A model generated the notes under the pieces. The model made no database searches and was not told the origin of the DNA. It worked only from the letters and a program-made list of their open reading frames with translations. A program made the translations under genes and the position numbers. DNA of 64,000 bases from an uncultured Pseudoalteromonas sp. (GTDB lineage Bacteria > Pseudomonadota > Gammaproteobacteria > Enterobacterales > Alteromonadaceae), in contig CANLRB010000003.1 of assembly GCA_947493455.1 (NCBI GenBank), positions 248,001 to 312,000 of the forward strand, read 5' to 3'. Below, one piece after another: positions 37,542-47,657 of the stretch (its first letter is position 1; every line of letters starts with the position of its first letter).

Positions 37542-38768
37542 ATGCTTAACAAAATTTGGCTTTCGTTTTTTATCATCGCGTTTGTTTCAGCTCTTGCCAC
37601 TTGGATCGGTGGTGATGGGCTTATCTTTGAACGTTTAGTTGATAGTTTATTCAAGATGACCAAGGTGTCGGTCGATATCGCTATTGGTTTAATTGGGGCC
37701 CTGTGTTTTTGGCTTGGTATTATGAAAATTGCCGAAAAAGCGGGCATGGTTGATGTGTTGGCAAGGGGGTTATCACCACTGTTTACACGTTTAATGCCAG
37801 GGGTGCCCGCAAATCATCCCGCATTTGGTTCGATTACCATGAACTTGAGCGCCAACATGCTTGGCCTCGATAACGCAGCGACGCCGCTAGGCATTAAAGC
37901 CATGCACGATTTACAAACGCTGAACAAAACCCCTGATACAGCGACGAACGCACAAATTCTATTTTTAGTATTGAATACAAGTTCAGTCACTTTATTTCCA
38001 ATAGCGGTCTTTGTCTATCGTGCACAACAAGGGGCTGCGAGTCCGACTGACGTCTTTTTACCTATTTTATTAGCAACTTTTGCATCGACTATGGTTGGCT
38101 TACTCGTTACGGCATGGGTGCAAAAACTTAAATTAGCCAATATGGTCGTACTCGCCTATTTAGGTTCATTTTGTACATTAATTGTGGCGATTATTGTGTA
38201 TTTTGCGACGTTAAGTGCTGAGCAAATGAGTCATCAATCTGCAGTAATTAGTAACTTGATGATTTTTTCTTTTATTCTAATCTGCTTAATTTGGGCAACT
38301 ATAAAAAAACAAACTGTTTACGATCATTTTATCGAAGGTGCGAAACAAGGGTTTGAATTGTCTATTTCGCTAATTCCATATTTACTCGCTATGCTTTGTG
38401 CAATTGGGGTATTTAGAGCAAGCGGTGCGCTTGATATTGTGCTTGATGGGTTGCGATATGTCGTAACCTTACTCGGATTAGACACACTGTTTGTTGATGC
38501 TATGCCGACCGCATTAATGAAGCCATTAAGTGGTTCAGGTGCGCGCGCAATGATGTTAGAAACTATGAATACCTACGGTGCGGACTCATTTGCAGGGCGA
38601 CTAGCGTCAACGATTCAAGGGTCGACCGAAACGACATTTTATGTTCTCGCTGTATATTTTGGCGCAGTAGGTATCAAACATACACGCCATGCCGTTGGTT
38701 GCGGGTTAGCCGCTGATTTTGCAGGTATTATTACGGCGATTTTGGTGTGTTATTGGTTTTTTGCTTAA
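37542..38768 (+). CDS. SpmA/SpmB-like nucleoside recognition (Gate-domain) membrane protein
   Basis: This 408-residue protein has about nine or ten hydrophobic segments. The first half holds GSITMNLSANMLGLDNAATP, the hallmark of SpmA-type proteins. The second half holds PLSGSGARAMMLE and GSTETTFYVLAVYFGAVGIK, the hallmark of SpmB. It is therefore a SpmA-SpmB fusion of two nucleoside-recognition (Gate) domains, common in non-sporulating proteobacteria. Its transport substrate is unknown. It stands alone upstream of the prp regulator. Confidence 0.82.
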   Translation: MLNKIWLSFFIIAFVSALATWIGGDGLIFERLVDSLFKMTKVSVDIAIGLIGALCFWLGIMKIAEKAGMVDVLARGLSPLFTRLMPGVPANHPAFGSITMNLSANMLGLDNAATPLGIKAMHDLQTLNKTPDTATNAQILFLVLNTSSVTLFPIAVFVYRAQQGAASPTDVFLPILLATFASTMVGLLVTAWVQKLKLANMVVLAYLGSFCTLIVAIIVYFATLSAEQMSHQSAVISNLMIFSFILICLIWATIKKQTVYDHFIEGAKQGFELSISLIPYLLAMLCAIGVFRASGALDIVLDGLRYVVTLLGLDTLFVDAMPTALMKPLSGSGARAMMLETMNTYGADSFAGRLASTIQGSTETTFYVLAVYFGAVGIKHTRHAVGCGLAADFAGIITAILVCYWFFA

Positions 38769-38790
38769 AATTGATTGTTTATTGAGCGAG

Positions 38791-38926
38791 ATGTCGACAA
38801 TGTTAATTATATTGCGCGATGTTGATCGCTTTTATTCGGGTTTATAGACGTTCTAGCTATATATTTGTCGACAATCTGTTGACTAACCCTATTTTTAGAC
38901 TATAGTTGTTGCACGTTTGTCGACAA
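38791..38926 (+). promoter_or_regulatory. TTGTCGACAA operator array upstream of the prp regulator
   Basis: Palindromes with the core TGTCGACA occur at 38792-38799 (ATGTCGACAA), 38865-38874 (TTGTCGACAA) and 38917-38926 (TTGTCGACAA). A fourth, TTGTCGACAT, lies inside the regulator gene at 38979-38988. A GntR/FadR-type dimer would recognise such a short palindrome. Autoregulation and control of prpBC-acnD-prpF are likely; the array is the only obvious control signal upstream of the operon. Confidence 0.75.
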
Positions 38927-38941
38927 TTGATGGTTATATAA

Positions 38942-39601
38942 GTGGTAGATAATGTAAAAACAGCGTCTGATAAAGTTTTTGTCGACATCCGACAAGCTAT
39001 TGTAGAAGGTGTGATCCCCCAGGGCAGTAAAATATCAGAGCCCGAATTATCTAAACAACATCAAGTAAGCCGTGCCACATTGCGCGAAGCATTAAATCGA
39101 CTTGAAAGTTGTCATTTAATCGAACGTAAGGCCAATGTCGGAAGCCGCGTTATCGCGCTTACTGAAGAGAAATTACGCGATATATACCAGGTACGCAGTT
39201 CACTCGAAGGACTTGCGTGTCGCCTTGCGGCTGAAAATATGACTTGTGATGAAATTCAAGAAGTAAAGTCTCTCTTAAACCAACACCTCAATACACAACG
39301 TGTGAAGCAAGGAGAATCGTATTACCAAGAAGAAGGTGATCTCGATTTTCACTACCGAATTATCAAGGGCAGTAAAAATAATCATTTAATCAATTTACTG
39401 TGCAATGAAATGTACCAACTGGTGCGAATGTACCGTGTACAAATGGGCATGAATGGCCCCCGTGTTACAAAAGCGTTTGATGAACATTTAGCTATCATTA
39501 ATGCCATCGAAGCAGGAGATGGCGAATTAGCTGAGCTTTTAATGAAGCGCCATATCAGCGCATCCGGAAAAAATATTGAAAACAAATTTAAACAAGATTA
39601 A
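38942..39601 (+). CDS. GntR/FCD-family regulator of the methylcitrate operon
   Basis: This 219-residue protein has an N-terminal GntR winged helix ([20 protein letters not shown]) and an FCD ligand domain with the family's metal/ligand His residues ([15 protein letters not shown]). The GTG start lies right after the palindrome array and the gene overlaps the prpB leader, so it is first in the operon. Similar GntR regulators (called PrpR or PrpQ in different groups) repress propionate catabolism and respond to methylcitrate-pathway intermediates; the ligand here is inferred. Confidence 0.85.
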   Translation: MVDNVKTASDKVFVDIRQAIVEGVIPQGSKISEPELSKQHQVSRATLREALNRLESCHLIERKANVGSRVIALTEEKLRDIYQVRSSLEGLACRLAAENMTCDEIQEVKSLLNQHLNTQRVKQGESYYQEEGDLDFHYRIIKGSKNNHLINLLCNEMYQLVRMYRVQMGMNGPRVTKAFDEHLAIINAIEAGDGELAELLMKRHISASGKNIENKFKQD

Positions 39602-39647
39602 TAAGCGCATATTTACAGCGCTCGTTCAAAGAAATCAGGAGAGAATT

Positions 39648-40526
39648 ATGTCAGCGGGACTCAAATTTAGAGAAGCACTGAAACAACATCAACCACTACA
39701 AATTGTGGGTACGATTAACGCCTATAGCGCGATGATGGCAAAACAAATTGGTCACAATGCAATTTACCTTTCTGGCGGTGGTGTTGCCAATGCATCATAC
39801 GGACTACCAGATTTAGGCATGACGTCGCTCAACGATGTATTGGTAGATGTACAACGCATTACATCAGCGTGTGATTTACCCCTGATGGTCGATATCGACA
39901 CAGGGTGGGGTGGCGCATTCAATATTGCCAAAACGATTAAAGATATGGAAAAAGCAGGTGCTGCTGCCGTACATATGGAAGACCAAGTCGCGCAAAAACG
40001 CTGTGGTCATCGCCCAAATAAAGAAATTGTATCGACTGCAGAAATGGTCGATCGAATTAAAGCTGCGGTAGACGCTCGTACTGATCCTAACTTTTTTATT
40101 ATGGCAAGAACAGATTCATTTGCCCAAGAGGGACTGGAAGCTGCGATTGAACGCGCGAAAGCGTATGTAGCGGCAGGCGCTGATGGCATTTTTGCAGAAG
40201 CGGTTCAAACAGAAGAACATTATCGAGCATTCAGTGAAGCGCTTGATGTACCAATTCTTGCAAATATCACCGAATTCGGAAAAACCGAGTTGTGGAACAA
40301 ACAAGAGTTAGGTGAATGGGGTGTTGATATGGTGCTCTATCCACTGAGTGCGTTTCGCGCAATGAACAAGGCCGCAGAGCTTGTTTATACTTCGATACTC
40401 GAACAGGGCGATCAAAAGGCGGTTGTTGATTCAATGCAAACACGCATGGATTTATATGATTACTTAGGTTATCACGAGTATGAACAAAAACTAGATGCAC
40501 TGTTTGCCGAAGGCAAAAATTTATAA
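39648..40526 (+). CDS. prpB: 2-methylisocitrate lyase
   Basis: This 292-residue isocitrate-lyase-family enzyme splits 2-methylisocitrate into pyruvate and succinate. It has [28 protein letters not shown] (the KRCGH catalytic loop) and [12 protein letters not shown]. The frame is open from 39576, but the ATG at 39648 with AGGAGAG just upstream and a typical start ([11 protein letters not shown]) is the real one. Confidence 0.95.
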   Translation: MSAGLKFREALKQHQPLQIVGTINAYSAMMAKQIGHNAIYLSGGGVANASYGLPDLGMTSLNDVLVDVQRITSACDLPLMVDIDTGWGGAFNIAKTIKDMEKAGAAAVHMEDQVAQKRCGHRPNKEIVSTAEMVDRIKAAVDARTDPNFFIMARTDSFAQEGLEAAIERAKAYVAAGADGIFAEAVQTEEHYRAFSEALDVPILANITEFGKTELWNKQELGEWGVDMVLYPLSAFRAMNKAAELVYTSILEQGDQKAVVDSMQTRMDLYDYLGYHEYEQKLDALFAEGKNL

Positions 40527-40574
40527 TTTGAACTGACAACAATCGAATAAATACAAACTACTAGGAGAGAAATC

Positions 40575-41699
40575 ATGGCAAAGGTACTAAGTGGTGCAGG
40601 ACTTAGAGGGCAAGTTGCAGGTAAAACAGCACTATCGACTGTCGGTAAGTCAGGCTCTGGATTAACATACCGTGGATATGATGTAAAAGACTTGGCAGAA
40701 AACTGTCAATTTGAAGAAGTGGCTTATTTGATTCTAAAAGGGACGTTGCCAACACAAGCTCAACTAGATGCATATAAAACGTCATTAAAAGGCATGCGCG
40801 ATCTACCGCAAGCGCTAAAAGAAGTATTAGAACGCATTCCAGCTGATGCACATCCGATGGATGTATTAAGAACGGGTTGTTCTATGCTTGGCAACCTAGA
40901 AGGCGAGCACGATTTTAGCGAGCAAGAAAAAGTAACTGATCGTATGCTTGCTTGTTTCCCAAGTATTATTTGTTATTGGTATCGTTTCTCACACGATGGC
41001 GTACGTATTGATGTTAACACAGATGATGATTCAATCGGCGGTCACTTTTTACATATGCTTACAGGCAATGTACCGAACGAGCTTCACGAAAAAGTTATGC
41101 ATGTCTCTCTCATTTTATATGCTGAGCATGAGTTTAATGCATCGACATTTACTGGACGCGTGTGTGCGTCGACGCTATCTGATATGCACTCGTGTATCAC
41201 TGGCGCAATCGGCTCACTGCGTGGGCCTTTACATGGCGGTGCGAACGAAGCGGCGATGGACATGATTGAAGGGTTCACATCACCTGATCACGCCGAAGAA
41301 GAAATGATGGGTAAACTTGCACGTAAAGAAAAAATCATGGGCTTTGGCCATGCGGTTTATTCAGAAAGCGATCCACGTAATGAAATCATTAAGTTATGGT
41401 CTGAAAAACTCGCTGCAGATGTCGGTGATGATGTGCTTTATCCGGTTTCTGTACGCTGTGAAGAAGTGATGTGGCGTGAGAAAAAATTATTCTGTAACGC
41501 TGATTTCTTCCATGCGTCAGCTTATAATTTTATGGGCATTCCGACCAAATTATTTACACCTATCTTTGTGATGTCACGCCTTACAGGTTGGGCTGCGCAT
41601 GTTATGGAGCAACGAGCTGATAACCGTATTATTCGTCCGTCTGCTGAATACACGGGTGAAGAGTTACGTGCGGTCACTCCGATTGAAGCGCGTAGCTAA
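40575..41699 (+). CDS. prpC: 2-methylcitrate synthase
   Basis: This 374-residue citrate-synthase-family enzyme condenses propionyl-CoA with oxaloacetate. It has GSGLTYRGYDVKDL, the substrate-binding PLHGGANEAAMDMI, and GFGHAVYSESDPR with the catalytic His; the C-terminus has RPSAEYTGE. The length is that of PrpC and not of GltA. AGGAGAG precedes the start. A terminator-like hairpin follows before acnD. Confidence 0.94.
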   Translation: MAKVLSGAGLRGQVAGKTALSTVGKSGSGLTYRGYDVKDLAENCQFEEVAYLILKGTLPTQAQLDAYKTSLKGMRDLPQALKEVLERIPADAHPMDVLRTGCSMLGNLEGEHDFSEQEKVTDRMLACFPSIICYWYRFSHDGVRIDVNTDDDSIGGHFLHMLTGNVPNELHEKVMHVSLILYAEHEFNASTFTGRVCASTLSDMHSCITGAIGSLRGPLHGGANEAAMDMIEGFTSPDHAEEEMMGKLARKEKIMGFGHAVYSESDPRNEIIKLWSEKLAADVGDDVLYPVSVRCEEVMWREKKLFCNADFFHASAYNFMGIPTKLFTPIFVMSRLTGWAAHVMEQRADNRIIRPSAEYTGEELRAVTPIEARS

Positions 41700-41713
41700 T
41701 TAATCTTATTTTT

Positions 41714-41740
41714 AAAGCCAAGGCAACTTGGCTTTTTTTT
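41714..41740 (+). terminator. internal terminator between prpC and acnD
   Basis: AAAGCCAAG (41714-41722) pairs with CTTGGCTTT (41727-41735) around a GCAA tetraloop, followed by a run of T's. It is a strong intrinsic terminator by eye, placed inside the prp operon. Partial termination would lower acnD-prpF relative to prpBC. Confidence 0.8.
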
Positions 41741-41762
41741 GTCACCGAATATGTGAACCATC

Positions 41763-44357
41763 ATGAATACCAATTATAGAAAAAAACTTGATGGCAGTGC
41801 ACTGGACTACTTTGATACAGAGCAAGCCATTAACGAGATAAGCCCCGGCGCTTATCAAAAACTTCCGTACACTTCAAAAGTACTTGCCGAAAACCTTGTT
41901 AGACGTTGTTCTGCAGAGTCATTAACCGATTCATTAAAACAAATCATCGAACGTAAACGCGAACTTGATTTTCCGTGGTTTCCAGCGCGCGTTGTATGCC
42001 ATGATATTCTTGGCCAAACCGCTTTAGTTGATTTAGCAGGACTACGTGATGCAATTGCCTTACAAGGTGGTGATCCGTCAAAAGTGAACCCCGTTGTGCC
42101 AACACAACTTATAGTGGACCACTCGTTAGCTGTGGAGCACGGTGGTTACGATAAAGACGCGTTTGAAAAGAATCGTCAAATCGAAGATAGACGTAATGAA
42201 GATCGTTTTCACTTCATCAACTGGACAAAAACAGCATTTAAAAACGTTGATGTTATCCCTCCAGGTAACGGTATTTTGCACCAAATTAATTTGGAAAAAA
42301 TGTCCCCAGTTGTTCAAGCTCGTGACGGTGTTGCATTTCCAGATACGCTGGTAGGTACAGACAGTCATACCCCACATGTTGATGCGCTTGGCGTCATTGC
42401 AATTGGTGTCGGTGGTTTAGAAGCTGAAAGTGTAATGCTTGGGCGCGCGTCCTACATGCGCTTACCCGATATTATTGGCGTCAATATTACTGGCAAACGT
42501 CAGCCTGGCATTACGGCAACGGATATTGTGCTTGCAATCACTGAGTTTTTACGAAATGAAAAAGTTGTTTCAAGTTATCTCGAGTTTTACGGCGAAGGTG
42601 TTAAAGACCTGACACTAGGTGATAGAGCCACAATTTCGAATATGACACCGGAATACGGCGCAACTGCGGCGATGTTCTATATTGATGAGCAAACTATTGA
42701 TTATTTAACGCTAACAGGTCGTGACGACGAACAAGTTAAGTTAGTCGAAAACTATGCTAAAACGACCGGGCTTTGGGCAAGCAGCATGGTTGACGCAGAG
42801 TATGAGCGTGTTCTTACCTTTGACCTTTCAACGGTAACGCGCAATATCGCCGGGCCATCGAATCCGCATCGTCGTGTTTCGACAAGTGAACTTGCTGCAC
42901 AGGGTATTACAAAAGATGTTGCCATTGAAGATGGTAAAATGCCTGACGGCGCCGTTATTATTGCTGCAATTACGAGTTGTACTAACACCAGTAACCCACG
43001 CAATATGATAGCGGCCGGACTGCTTGCTCGAAATGCAAATAACAAAGGTTTATTGCGCAAAGAGTGGGTTAAGTCGTCACTCGCACCGGGGTCAAAAGCA
43101 GTACAGCTGTATTTAGAAGAGGCGGGCTTGTTGCCGGAACTTGAAAAGCTTGGATTTGGTGTTGTCGCGTTTGCTTGTACGTCGTGCAACGGCATGAGTG
43201 GTGCACTTGATCCTAAAATTCAACAAGAAATTATCGATAACGATCTCTATACCACAGCAGTTTTATCGGGTAACCGAAACTTTGATGGTCGTATTCATCC
43301 TCATGCAAATCAAGCGTTCTTAGCGTCGCCGCCACTAGTTATTGCTTATGCGATAGCCGGTACAATTCGTTTTGATATTGAAAAAGATGTTTTGGGTTAT
43401 GATGAAAATAACAATCCAGTGACACTGAAGGATATTTGGCCAAGTGATGAAGAAATTGATGCTGTCGTTAAGCAAAGTGTAAAGCCTGAGCAATTTAACA
43501 AGGTATATACACCGATGTTTGACTTAACCGTCGATTATGGTGAGGACAATGATCCACTTTACGAGTGGCGAGAGAAAAGTACATATATCCGTCGTCCACC
43601 GTATTGGGAAGGTGCATTAGCGGGCGAGCGCACAATGAAAGGAATGAGGCCACTTGCGGTTCTTGGTGATAATATTACCACTGATCATTTGTCGCCATCT
43701 AATGCAATTCAAGCTTCAAGTGCAGCGGGTGAATATCTTGCAAAAATGGGCTTACCAGAAGAAGACTTCAACTCATATGCGACGCACCGTGGTGACCATT
43801 TAACGGCGCAACGTGCAACTTTCGCCAATCCAAAACTATTTAATGAAATGGTTGTTGAAAATGGAGAAGTGAAACAAGGGTCACTTGCACGGGTCGAGCC
43901 GGAAGGCACTGTAACACGTATGTGGGAAGCGATTGAAACATATATGGAGCGCCAACAACCGCTTATAATTATTGCGGGCGCTGACTATGGTCAAGGGTCT
44001 TCGCGAGACTGGGCTGCCAAAGGGGTTCGCTTAGCAGGGGTTGAAGTCATTGTCGCTGAAGGCTTTGAACGTATTCATCGTACTAACTTAATTGGTATGG
44101 GGGTGCTGCCGCTTGAGTTCCTACCTGGTACTGATAGACATACCCTCGCAATTGATGGTACTGAAACCTATGACGTAATTGGTGAACGCAAGCCGAATGC
44201 CGAGTTAACACTTGTTATCCATCGTAAAAATGGAGAGTCAATTGAAGTGCCGACACGTTGTCGCCTAGATACGGCAGAAGAAGTGTCTATTTACGAAGCG
44301 GGTGGTGTATTACAACGCTTTGCTAAGGACTTTTTAGAATCATCTGCGACTCATTAA
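41763..44357 (+). CDS. acnD: 2-methylcitrate dehydratase, Fe/S-dependent (AcnD)
   Basis: This 864-residue aconitase-family protein is the AcnD type. Cluster cysteines lie in AAITSCTNTSNPRNM and in VAFACTSCNGMSG; GADYGQGSSRDWAAKG is the aconitase C-terminal motif. It replaces PrpD and requires PrpF, whose gene follows 24 bases later. It dehydrates 2-methylcitrate to 2-methylaconitate. A start at 41763 is supported by homology to the usual N-terminus (MNTNYRKKLDG). Confidence 0.95.
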   Translation: MNTNYRKKLDGSALDYFDTEQAINEISPGAYQKLPYTSKVLAENLVRRCSAESLTDSLKQIIERKRELDFPWFPARVVCHDILGQTALVDLAGLRDAIALQGGDPSKVNPVVPTQLIVDHSLAVEHGGYDKDAFEKNRQIEDRRNEDRFHFINWTKTAFKNVDVIPPGNGILHQINLEKMSPVVQARDGVAFPDTLVGTDSHTPHVDALGVIAIGVGGLEAESVMLGRASYMRLPDIIGVNITGKRQPGITATDIVLAITEFLRNEKVVSSYLEFYGEGVKDLTLGDRATISNMTPEYGATAAMFYIDEQTIDYLTLTGRDDEQVKLVENYAKTTGLWASSMVDAEYERVLTFDLSTVTRNIAGPSNPHRRVSTSELAAQGITKDVAIEDGKMPDGAVIIAAITSCTNTSNPRNMIAAGLLARNANNKGLLRKEWVKSSLAPGSKAVQLYLEEAGLLPELEKLGFGVVAFACTSCNGMSGALDPKIQQEIIDNDLYTTAVLSGNRNFDGRIHPHANQAFLASPPLVIAYAIAGTIRFDIEKDVLGYDENNNPVTLKDIWPSDEEIDAVVKQSVKPEQFNKVYTPMFDLTVDYGEDNDPLYEWREKSTYIRRPPYWEGALAGERTMKGMRPLAVLGDNITTDHLSPSNAIQASSAAGEYLAKMGLPEEDFNSYATHRGDHLTAQRATFANPKLFNEMVVENGEVKQGSLARVEPEGTVTRMWEAIETYMERQQPLIIIAGADYGQGSSRDWAAKGVRLAGVEVIVAEGFERIHRTNLIGMGVLPLEFLPGTDRHTLAIDGTETYDVIGERKPNAELTLVIHRKNGESIEVPTRCRLDTAEEVSIYEAGGVLQRFAKDFLESSATH

Positions 44358-44381
44358 TTTGGGTCGTTTTTAGGAAAAATT

Positions 44382-45551
44382 ATGTCTTTATTTCAAATGA
44401 AAATTCCGGCAACTTATATGCGCGGCGGCACGAGTAAAGGGGTCTTATTCAACCTTGATAAGCTGCCAGAAAAAGCACAAGTAGCCGGAGAATATCGGGA
44501 CGCAATTTTACTCAGGGTGATTGGCAGTCCTGATCCCTATGCAAAACATACCGATGGTATGGGCGGCGCGACATCAAGTACAAGTAAGACGGCGATTATT
44601 TCAAAAAGTAACGTTGAAGGTCATGATGTCGACTATTTATTTGGTCAAGTTGCAATTGACAAGCCATTTATTGATTGGAGTGGTAACTGCGGAAACTTAA
44701 CCGCGGCAGTCGGCGCATTTGCAATTAATCAAGGACTGGTCAATAAGGCTAAAATTCCCGATAACGGCTTTGCTGAAGTGTTAATTTGGCAAGCAAATAT
44801 TGGTAAAACAATTATTGCTAAAATTCCGATGTTAGATGGGCAAGTGCAAGAGTTAGGTGATTTTGAACTTGACGGGGTGACGTTCCCTGCGGCGGAAGTT
44901 GAAATTTCATTTATCGACCCAAGTAGCGGCGACGAGTCTATGTTCCCGACCGGTAACTTGATTGATAAAATTTCGATTCCAGGTGTTGGCGATTTTAATG
45001 CAACATGCATTAATGCGGGCATTCCAACTATTTTTGTTAACGCAGATGAAATTGGCTACCGTGGTACTGAGTTGCAAGAGGATATTAACTCTAGTGACGA
45101 AGCACTCTCATTTTTTGAAAACTTACGTGCACACGGTGCACTTAAAATGGGACTGATTGATGAATTGTCAGAGGCCAAGTCACGTCAACATACGCCTAAA
45201 ATTGCGTTTGTCTCACCGGCAAATGGTTATGTCAGTTCAAGCGGAAAGCAAATTGCTCAAAATGACATAGACCTTAATGTTAGGGCGTTGTCGATGGGTA
45301 AGTTACACCATGCGATGATGGGCACAGCCGCTGTTGCCATCGCGACGGCTGCTGTGATCCCGGGTACCCTAGTTAATTTGGCCGCAGGCGATGTATCAGA
45401 CTCTGTCACCTTTGGTCATCCGTCGGGCACGCTTCGAGTCGGTGCAGATGCACAATGTGAACAAGGTGAATGGCGTGCTGTTAAAGCTGTTATGAGCCGC
45501 AGTGCACGGACTTTGATGGATGGCGTTGTGTGTGTGCCAAGTCCTAAATAA
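44382..45551 (+). CDS. prpF: 2-methylaconitate cis-trans isomerase PrpF
   Basis: This 389-residue diaminopimelate-epimerase-fold protein has MRGGTSKGVLF, DWSGNCGNLTAAVG (the first acid/base Cys region) and GHPSGTLRVG. It isomerises the 2-methylaconitate made by AcnD so that aconitase can finish the cycle. It is last in the operon, before a terminator. All steps of the 2-methylcitrate cycle except the final AcnB hydration are in this operon. Confidence 0.95.
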   Translation: MSLFQMKIPATYMRGGTSKGVLFNLDKLPEKAQVAGEYRDAILLRVIGSPDPYAKHTDGMGGATSSTSKTAIISKSNVEGHDVDYLFGQVAIDKPFIDWSGNCGNLTAAVGAFAINQGLVNKAKIPDNGFAEVLIWQANIGKTIIAKIPMLDGQVQELGDFELDGVTFPAAEVEISFIDPSSGDESMFPTGNLIDKISIPGVGDFNATCINAGIPTIFVNADEIGYRGTELQEDINSSDEALSFFENLRAHGALKMGLIDELSEAKSRQHTPKIAFVSPANGYVSSSGKQIAQNDIDLNVRALSMGKLHHAMMGTAAVAIATAAVIPGTLVNLAAGDVSDSVTFGHPSGTLRVGADAQCEQGEWRAVKAVMSRSARTLMDGVVCVPSPK

Positions 45552-45566
45552 ACAAACTTAGTCACT

Positions 45567-45595
45567 AAGGCGTTTCGATATCGGACGCCTTTTTG
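45567..45595 (+). terminator. terminator of the prp operon
   Basis: AAGGCGT (45567-45573) pairs with ACGCCTT (45585-45591), enclosing a small CGATATCG palindrome, then TTTT. It lies about 15 bases after prpF. Confidence 0.75.
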
Positions 45596-45745
45596 CTTTT
45601 CTTACGCTTTATTAAATAAACAGCAATAAAGAGAGAAAATAACATATAATTCGAGACTTAACTGATACTTTTTTCATACTTGCTTGATTTAATTTGGACC
45701 TTTAAGATTCGCGTCGTTTTAAATGACTTAACAAGGAAAGTAATT

Positions 45746-46534
45746 ATGAACAAATCTTTTATTGCCGCACTCATATTGACAGGAACCGCGGTATCAACAA
45801 ATGTATTCGCAAATCAATACAATTCTTTCTCTAACTTAACGTACACTGATTATGAATCTGGCGACTCACTGGCGTTAGACACTCAGTATTACTTTGATAA
45901 ACGCGTAGCGTTGGGTCCGCTTAATCAATTTGACTACATCAATGCGATTTCAAATGTGAACGCGCGCATTATTGATACAGATGCGGATACGTCATTTTCT
46001 CTTGGCGGCGAATACTTTGCGAATAGTGTAATGTTTGGCGCACAATTGACTCGTTTAGATGATGCTGATGTTAATTTATATCGCGTGAGCGGTGGTTACC
46101 TATTTGCAGACAACATTATCGCTAAAATCAATTACCAAGATTCAGATAACTCTGCGCTAGATGGCGCGTTTTCCTATGAATTGCAATATGTTCACGAAAT
46201 TACCGGTAAAGACTACCTTGGTTTTACCCTGACTGCCGACGAAAAATTTGATACCTATGGTGTTGCGACGAAATACTTTACTCAAGTTGGTGCGGATCAA
46301 TATTTTGTTGCGAAATTTGATATTAGAGCAGGTGATGCAGATTATTGGATGCTTCATGGTGATTACTACTTTAATAAAATGACGTCAGTCTTTGCATCTT
46401 ATAACAAAATCGATGATGTTGAACTTGGCGCACGTTTTTACTTCAATGATAATTGGGCCACATCACTAAGCTATTCAACAAATACCGACACAGACGACGA
46501 TATGTACCGTATTTCTGTGCGTGCCCAGTTTTAA
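45746..46534 (+). CDS. putative outer-membrane porin
   Basis: This 262-residue protein starts MNKSFIAALILTGTAVSTNVFA, a signal peptide ending in VFA, with AAGGAA upstream; the frame's earlier start at 45680 is not needed. The mature part is a run of alternating hydrophobic/polar beta strands and ends in VRAQF, with the C-terminal Phe of BAM-recognised barrels. It fits the putative porin family seen in marine Alteromonadales. The substrate and any link to the prp operon are unknown. Confidence 0.72.
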   Translation: MNKSFIAALILTGTAVSTNVFANQYNSFSNLTYTDYESGDSLALDTQYYFDKRVALGPLNQFDYINAISNVNARIIDTDADTSFSLGGEYFANSVMFGAQLTRLDDADVNLYRVSGGYLFADNIIAKINYQDSDNSALDGAFSYELQYVHEITGKDYLGFTLTADEKFDTYGVATKYFTQVGADQYFVAKFDIRAGDADYWMLHGDYYFNKMTSVFASYNKIDDVELGARFYFNDNWATSLSYSTNTDTDDDMYRISVRAQF

Positions 46535-46576
46535 TTATCCATTTTTTCCCTGTCGTTTTTATGGCGTGATCATGCT

Positions 46577-46603
46577 AAAGCACAGCGATTGTTGTGCTTT
46601 TTT
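46577..46603. terminator. terminator between the porin gene and the dgt remnant
   Basis: AAAGCACA (46577-46584) pairs with TGTGCTTT (46593-46600), followed by more T's. The A's on the left make it usable in both directions between convergent genes. Confidence 0.75.
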
Positions 46604-47594
46604 AGCTGAACTGTGATGTTCCAAATAAGCGCTGGTGGGTCTTAAGCGCGTACTCATCGGTCATTGAAGAAATGTAATCTGCCAAAACGCGCATACAACA
46701 GCCACCATTTTGATGTGCATTTTTATACTGTATTTGGCGGGAACGCGGCAATAATCGCATTGGATCGCTTTCAAAGGCGCTAAACAGCTCCGCAATAATC
46801 TTTTGACCTTTAAATTCAATTTGCTGCATTTCAGGCGCTCTTATTACAGTTTGATAAACAAACTTTTTTAATCCTTGAAGCAAGTTTTTTAGCTGCGCAT
46901 TTAAATCAACTTTGTATGCAAGTAATGGGTTAGTAAAGTTTGGTTGTTCGACAAGTGTCGCAGATGTAATAAAAAGATTCACTAACTCGCCAATTGCATC
47001 TTTCATATCGGATTCATCAGAATCAAATAGTTGTATATTGATGCGGTGCATGTTTTCTTTCACCCATGGGTGGTCTATTAGCGCAAGATCAAAGTTAAAA
47101 AATTCTAACCACTGAGTACGCGATACCATGCCCGTGACAATTGCATCTTCTAAATCGTGTACGCCGTATGCGATATCGTCAGCAAGTTCCATAATACTGC
47201 AATCAAGGGACTTGAACTTTGTTCTGTGACGCCCTGAATCCTGTTTGCTAAAGGAGAGAAAAAGTTCCTTATCAGTATTATTAAGCGGTTTAAGTAACCA
47301 ATCTAATATGTTTTTTTCTTGTTGATAGAGCCCTTTAGCCGGTACCCATGTTGACGAATTAATATACGTGGAATTATCCTCCGCCGGTTTTACCCACAAA
47401 TTATTTATCAATTGGGGATACTTAACAAAACCGAGCATGGTTCGTCGGGTTAAATTCATCCCGAAGCCTTTAGTATAAGGTTCGAGTCGCGCGACAATTC
47501 GCAACGTTTGCGCATTTCCCTCAAATCCGCCAAATTGACGCATTTTGTAATTGAGCGCAATTTCGCCGCCGTGCCCGAAGGAAAATGAACACAT
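46602..47594 (-). pseudogene. dgt: dGTP triphosphohydrolase (dgt-like), 5'-truncated by island insertion
   Basis: The frame gives 330 residues that match the C-terminal two thirds of dGTPase-like HD proteins (about 440 residues): FGHGGEIALNYKM, GGFEGNAQTLRI and MELADDIAYGVHDLEDA with the last metal Asp. Homologues start about 110 residues earlier, with the H...HD metal motif and AHDIGHPPFGHGGE. Here the sequence before FGHGGE is MCSFS, encoded by the island end. The missing HD residues should make the fragment inactive. The 5' part is expected on the far side of the island, outside the window. Confidence 0.85.
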
Positions 47595-47657
47595 ACCAAT
47601 AAGTAAAAAGCGTATGTATTATAAGGGGAGTTAAATTAGTGATTAGGGAACATATTC
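47571..47657. other. left boundary (attL) of the genomic island within dgt
   Basis: Homology to dgt ends at the codons for FGHGG (minus strand, about 47571-47583). From there to 47657 is non-dgt AT-rich DNA leading to the first recombinase. The target is a very conserved stretch of dgt, as expected for a site-specific integrase. The exact core repeat needs the right junction, which is not in the window. Confidence 0.65.

Noticed and set aside
42752-43195. 147-codon minus-strand frame opposite acnD
   Set aside because: It is the complement of a conserved aconitase domain; codon bias explains it.
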